Assembly (NCBI GenBank): GCA_964618515.1
Contig: CAZUAS010000001.1
Location: 17,635 to 81,634, forward strand
Source: JAFGNW01 sp964618515
Lineage (GTDB): Bacteria; Zixibacteria; MSB-5A5; GN15; FEB-12
Direction: 5' to 3'
Length of the DNA stretch: 64,000 nt
A model generated the notes under the pieces. The model worked only from the letters and a program-made list of their open reading frames with translations, was not told where the DNA came from and did no database searches. Below, piece by piece: positions 62,071 through 64,000 of the stretch (the stretch's first letter is position 1; the number at the start of each line of letters is the position of its first letter). The position numbers and the translations under genes were made by a program.

Positions 62071-62463
62071 TTATGACTTCCTTAAAAGCCACTTAATTTT
62101 ATCACCGTTTCTGGTAAGATACTTATTACAGGCTTTCTGAGCGGCCGAATCATTGACCAGATATATCCAGAAATAACCGTCACCGCCTTTTACGGAATCT
62201 ATGGCCGTTACAAAAACACCCTGCAAAGTAGCTTTAAATTTGACATCATGTTTCTCCAGGAGCAAATCAAAAACCGACATCGAATCAACCCCATCCAGTT
62301 CTATTACCAGGCTGTCTCTGGCGGTCGGTGAACCAGCCAGTCCGCGGCTTATTTCGGAATACGATTTATCCTTTTCCCGGCTGCAATGAATAAAAAAAGA
62401 AACCAGGCTTAAAGTAATTATTATAAAAATTATCCGGCAAAAAAGGTTTTTCGTCCTGAACAT
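62071..62463 (-). CDS. DUF4430-like small lipoprotein
   Basis: 130 residues with a lipoprotein signal (about 1-27, ending SFFIHC). One domain follows: MSVFDLLLEKHDVKFKATLQ, GDGYFWIYLVNDSAAQKACN and the terminal GDKIKWLLRK. The pattern of a DLL helix, G-x-YFWIYLVN strand and GDxIxW ending is that of DUF4430, a fold shared with the C-terminal domain of transcobalamin and intrinsic factor. B12 or small-ligand binding is possible but unproven. GAGGAG lies six bases before the ATG. It may be the leading gene of the kds run, 58 bases upstream of kdsA. Confidence 0.7.
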   Translation of the reverse strand: MFRTKNLFCRIIFIIITLSLVSFFIHCSREKDKSYSEISRGLAGSPTARDSLVIELDGVDSMSVFDLLLEKHDVKFKATLQGVFVTAIDSVKGGDGYFWIYLVNDSAAQKACNKYLTRNGDKIKWLLRKS

Positions 62464-62511
62464 TATCAGCTCCTCATTATTATTATGAATTATTATACCA
62501 CTATACAGCCT

Positions 62512-62521
62512 NNNNNNNNNN
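62512..62521. other. Assembly gap of ten N
   Basis: Ten N mark a scaffold join. The ten bases just before it (TATACAGCCT, 62502-62511) are repeated just after the adapter (62563-62572), so the two contigs really overlap there and no sequence is missing. Confidence 0.98.
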
Positions 62522-62562
62522 GAATCTCGTGACTGGAGTTCAGACGTGTGCTCTTCCGATCT
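62522..62562. other. Illumina TruSeq adapter (read 2 side) left in the assembly
   Basis: Bases 62529-62562 are the 34-base TruSeq adapter running GTGACTGGAGTTC...TCCGATCT. The seven bases before it (GAATCTC) fit the tail of an i7 index. Not biological. Confidence 0.97.
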
Positions 62563-62718
62563 TATACAGCCTTAAAGATGGCTCTGACTCGCATAAAAAT
62601 AGTATTCCCTCGGCTTTAAAAGAAGAAAAAAATAAACTGTTGTTTTTTATTTGCCTGGTGGATAATAATTCGAATATATTGGCTGTGAATGAATATTCAT
62701 TTTAATTGAGAGGGCAGG

Positions 62719-63633
62719 ATGGACTTTGGAAAAATAATCAATAATTCCTTTAATATAGCCTGGAAACATAAATCTCTATGGTTGCTGGGTTTGTTTTCCG
62801 AAGGCAGTTATTCCGCTTATTACATACATAAAGAAGACCTCAATCTGGAAAATATCTTCGATTTCGAAGCTTTCGGTATCAGCAATGATATCATGGACAT
62901 ATTACCTTCGTTCGAGGTTCTGTTCGTACCCATAATGCTGGCTTTCTTTACCTTTATGTTGCTCCTTTTTATCATGCACCTGATAGCTGTTCCGGGTTTA
63001 ATTGATGGAATCAATAAAATAACGCGTGGCGGATTTTATACTTTGGCTGGTTCCATAAATGTAGGTCTTCATAATTTCTGGCGCTTTTTCGGCTTGTTTT
63101 TACTTCTTTTCATCACTAATTTCATTGCCATAGTTAGTCTGGTTCTTGTCGGAGTGGTATTTTTTCTAATCCATGTTGCTCTGGGTATATTATCTTTGCT
63201 GGTTCTTATCCCCCTGCTCTTCCTGGTTATCATGACCACGACCAATATTTATTCCCTGACGCAAAGAGCCATTGTAGTACGGGATACTACCATCGGTAAC
63301 GCTCTCGAAGAGGCTTTTCTGCTGTTCAGGAAAAACTTACTCAACAACCTGTTAATTTTCCTTATTTTTCTGGGCCTTTCCATCGGCCTGGGTTTGGCCG
63401 CTTTTATTATCTGGTTAATAGTAAGTCTTCCGCTTGGCATGATTGTCATGGCCATGGGCTTGAAACTGATCCCGGCCATGATTGTCGGTATCATTCTGGG
63501 CTTGCCGGTCTCGCTGGTTGTCGGAGGTTTTCTGGGTGTGGTTTTTAACAGTTTATATACCCTTTTTTATTTTGAGCTGGTGGAACCGGGCGGCCGACAA
63601 ACCGTCGCACCGGCTGTGCCCTCCGGGCCATAA
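62719..63633 (+). CDS. Polytopic membrane protein of unknown function
   Basis: 304 residues. The N-terminus MDFGKIINNSFNIAWKHKSLWLLGLF is typical of a loose family of DUF4013/glycerophosphodiesterase-membrane-domain-like proteins. About six membrane segments (roughly 68-92, 118-150, 153-175, 212-238, 240-262, 264-290) surround a conserved-looking SLTQRAIVVRDTTIGNALEEAFLLFRKNL loop. The protein ends in a Pro-rich tail. No catalytic motif is seen. GAGGG lies just before the ATG. Confidence 0.7.
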   Translation: MDFGKIINNSFNIAWKHKSLWLLGLFSEGSYSAYYIHKEDLNLENIFDFEAFGISNDIMDILPSFEVLFVPIMLAFFTFMLLLFIMHLIAVPGLIDGINKITRGGFYTLAGSINVGLHNFWRFFGLFLLLFITNFIAIVSLVLVGVVFFLIHVALGILSLLVLIPLLFLVIMTTTNIYSLTQRAIVVRDTTIGNALEEAFLLFRKNLLNNLLIFLIFLGLSIGLGLAAFIIWLIVSLPLGMIVMAMGLKLIPAMIVGIILGLPVSLVVGGFLGVVFNSLYTLFYFELVEPGGRQTVAPAVPSGP

Positions 63634-63657
63634 TAGCAAATTTCATAATATCTGCGA

Positions 63658-63685
63658 AGCCGACAGGAAATCTTGTCTGTCGGCT
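63658..63685 (+). terminator. Hairpin after the membrane protein gene
   Basis: AGCCGACAG and CTGTCGGCT form a nine-pair stem with a short loop; the tail TAAAATC has few T. It lies between the membrane protein and the next gene and probably terminates the former. Confidence 0.5.
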
Positions 63686-63742
63686 TAAAATCACTTTATA
63701 GTTTTACTTGCCTTAGCCCCTTTTTAACTATTATTTCCGGCT

Positions 63743-63955
63743 ATGACAAAGTCTGTTTTGACCCTTTTGTGCATAATACTGCCGGAACTGGCCACTTTTG
63801 CCCAGACCGGTTATGATACCTATACCCCGATTCCCCGAGTTACCATAAATGACCGTTCCATAACCTTACAGAACAGCCTTTTCCCTGAATATTATCAAAA
63901 ATACTCAGCGGCTTCGGATATGAACTGGGTTCAGCGTAACGATAGTCTTCTGAAA
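63743..63955 (+). CDS. N-terminus of a secreted protein, cut by the contig end
   Basis: The ATG at 63743 opens a frame with a signal peptide (MTKSVLTLLCIILPELATFA, cleavage before QTGYD). About 50 further residues follow (YTPIPRVTINDRSITLQN, SAASDMNWVQRNDSLLK). The frame stays open to the window end, but codons from 63956 are adapter, giving the well-known artefact peptide RSEERRVGKEC. Too short to identify. Confidence 0.7.
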
Positions 63956-64000
63956 AGATCGGAAGAGCGTCGTGTAGGGAAAGAGTGTAGGATAGGGTGT
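63956..64000. other. Illumina TruSeq adapter and index read-through at the contig end
   Basis: Bases 63956-63988 are the reverse complement of the TruSeq universal adapter (AGATCGGAAGAGCGTCGTGT and onward). AGGATAGG (63989-63996) fits an i5 index complement and GTGT begins the constant region beyond it. Real sequence stops at 63955. Confidence 0.97.

Overview
The window looks like a draft scaffold from an uncultured diderm bacterium. A Zixibacteria-like member of the FCB superphylum is my best guess. The guess rests on dockerin-like C-terminal modules (repeats of the DISDITxLIDYLY type), TonB-dependent import, Kdo, lipid A acylation, LptC and Lol genes for an outer membrane, and Na+-pump propionate metabolism. 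The phylum call is an inference; no rRNA or tRNA gene was seen. The assembly carries technical scars: a 10-N gap with an Illumina adapter beside it near 62.5 kb, and adapter plus index read-through forming the last 45 bases.

Layout. 0-4.3 kb: a 5'-truncated LtaS/MdoB-like sulfatase-fold membrane protein and a TonB receptor. 4.5-7.4 kb: a pterin cluster of PCD, a sepiapterin-reductase-like SDR, a protein with three tandem 6-pyruvoyl-tetrahydropterin-synthase (PTPS) domains, and GTP cyclohydrolase I. 7.6-16.8 kb: one operon with a near-consensus promoter at its head and an intrinsic terminator at its end. It encodes both methylmalonyl-CoA mutase subunits, the MeaB chaperone, and a Na+-translocating methylmalonyl-CoA decarboxylase (carboxyltransferase, gamma, biotin carrier, beta). 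A thioredoxin and a CoA-transferase follow at 17-18.9 kb. 19-22.9 kb: an acetyltransferase, a kinase-fold phosphotransferase whose in-frame extension suggests a CTG start, RsgA, and a methyltransferase preceded by an attenuator-like leader (promoter, 19-codon ORF, two terminators). 23-31.5 kb: a dockerin tail abutting a spermidine-synthase-like membrane protein, a nitrilase-family hydrolase, an isochorismatase-family hydrolase, EF-G, and an aminotransferase/methyltransferase pair. 31.5-42 kb: a MgtC-DUF4010 protein, THEP1 NTPase, a caspase-like lipoprotein, a secreted phosphatase, RqcH, several small envelope proteins, and a CarH-like B12 regulator. 42.4-46.9 kb: an M14 carboxypeptidase split by one stop codon, fumarase, and L27. 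47-53.2 kb: clpC-mcsB-mcsA and lolD-lolC. 53.4-62.5 kb: a CoA-binding protein, a PEBP lipoprotein, lysS, coaD, a PilM-like/ComEA-like pair, lptC, an LpxL-type acyltransferase, kdsD-kdsC-kdsA, and a DUF4430-like lipoprotein. The window ends with a membrane protein and a truncated secreted protein.

How it fits together. The mutase, MeaB, decarboxylase, CoA-transferase and fumarase give a B12- and biotin-dependent succinate-propionate route that can conserve energy as a sodium gradient. The pterin genes give a plausible route from GTP to a tetrahydrobiopterin-like cofactor, with PCD for recycling. Its central enzyme appears to be a covalent trimer whose catalytic residues are shared out between the three copies. 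Several genes are broken or truncated: a GNAT gene, the M14 peptidase, a nuclease remnant, and the dockerin tail with the spermidine-synthase head. Either the genome is eroding or the assembly is imperfect.
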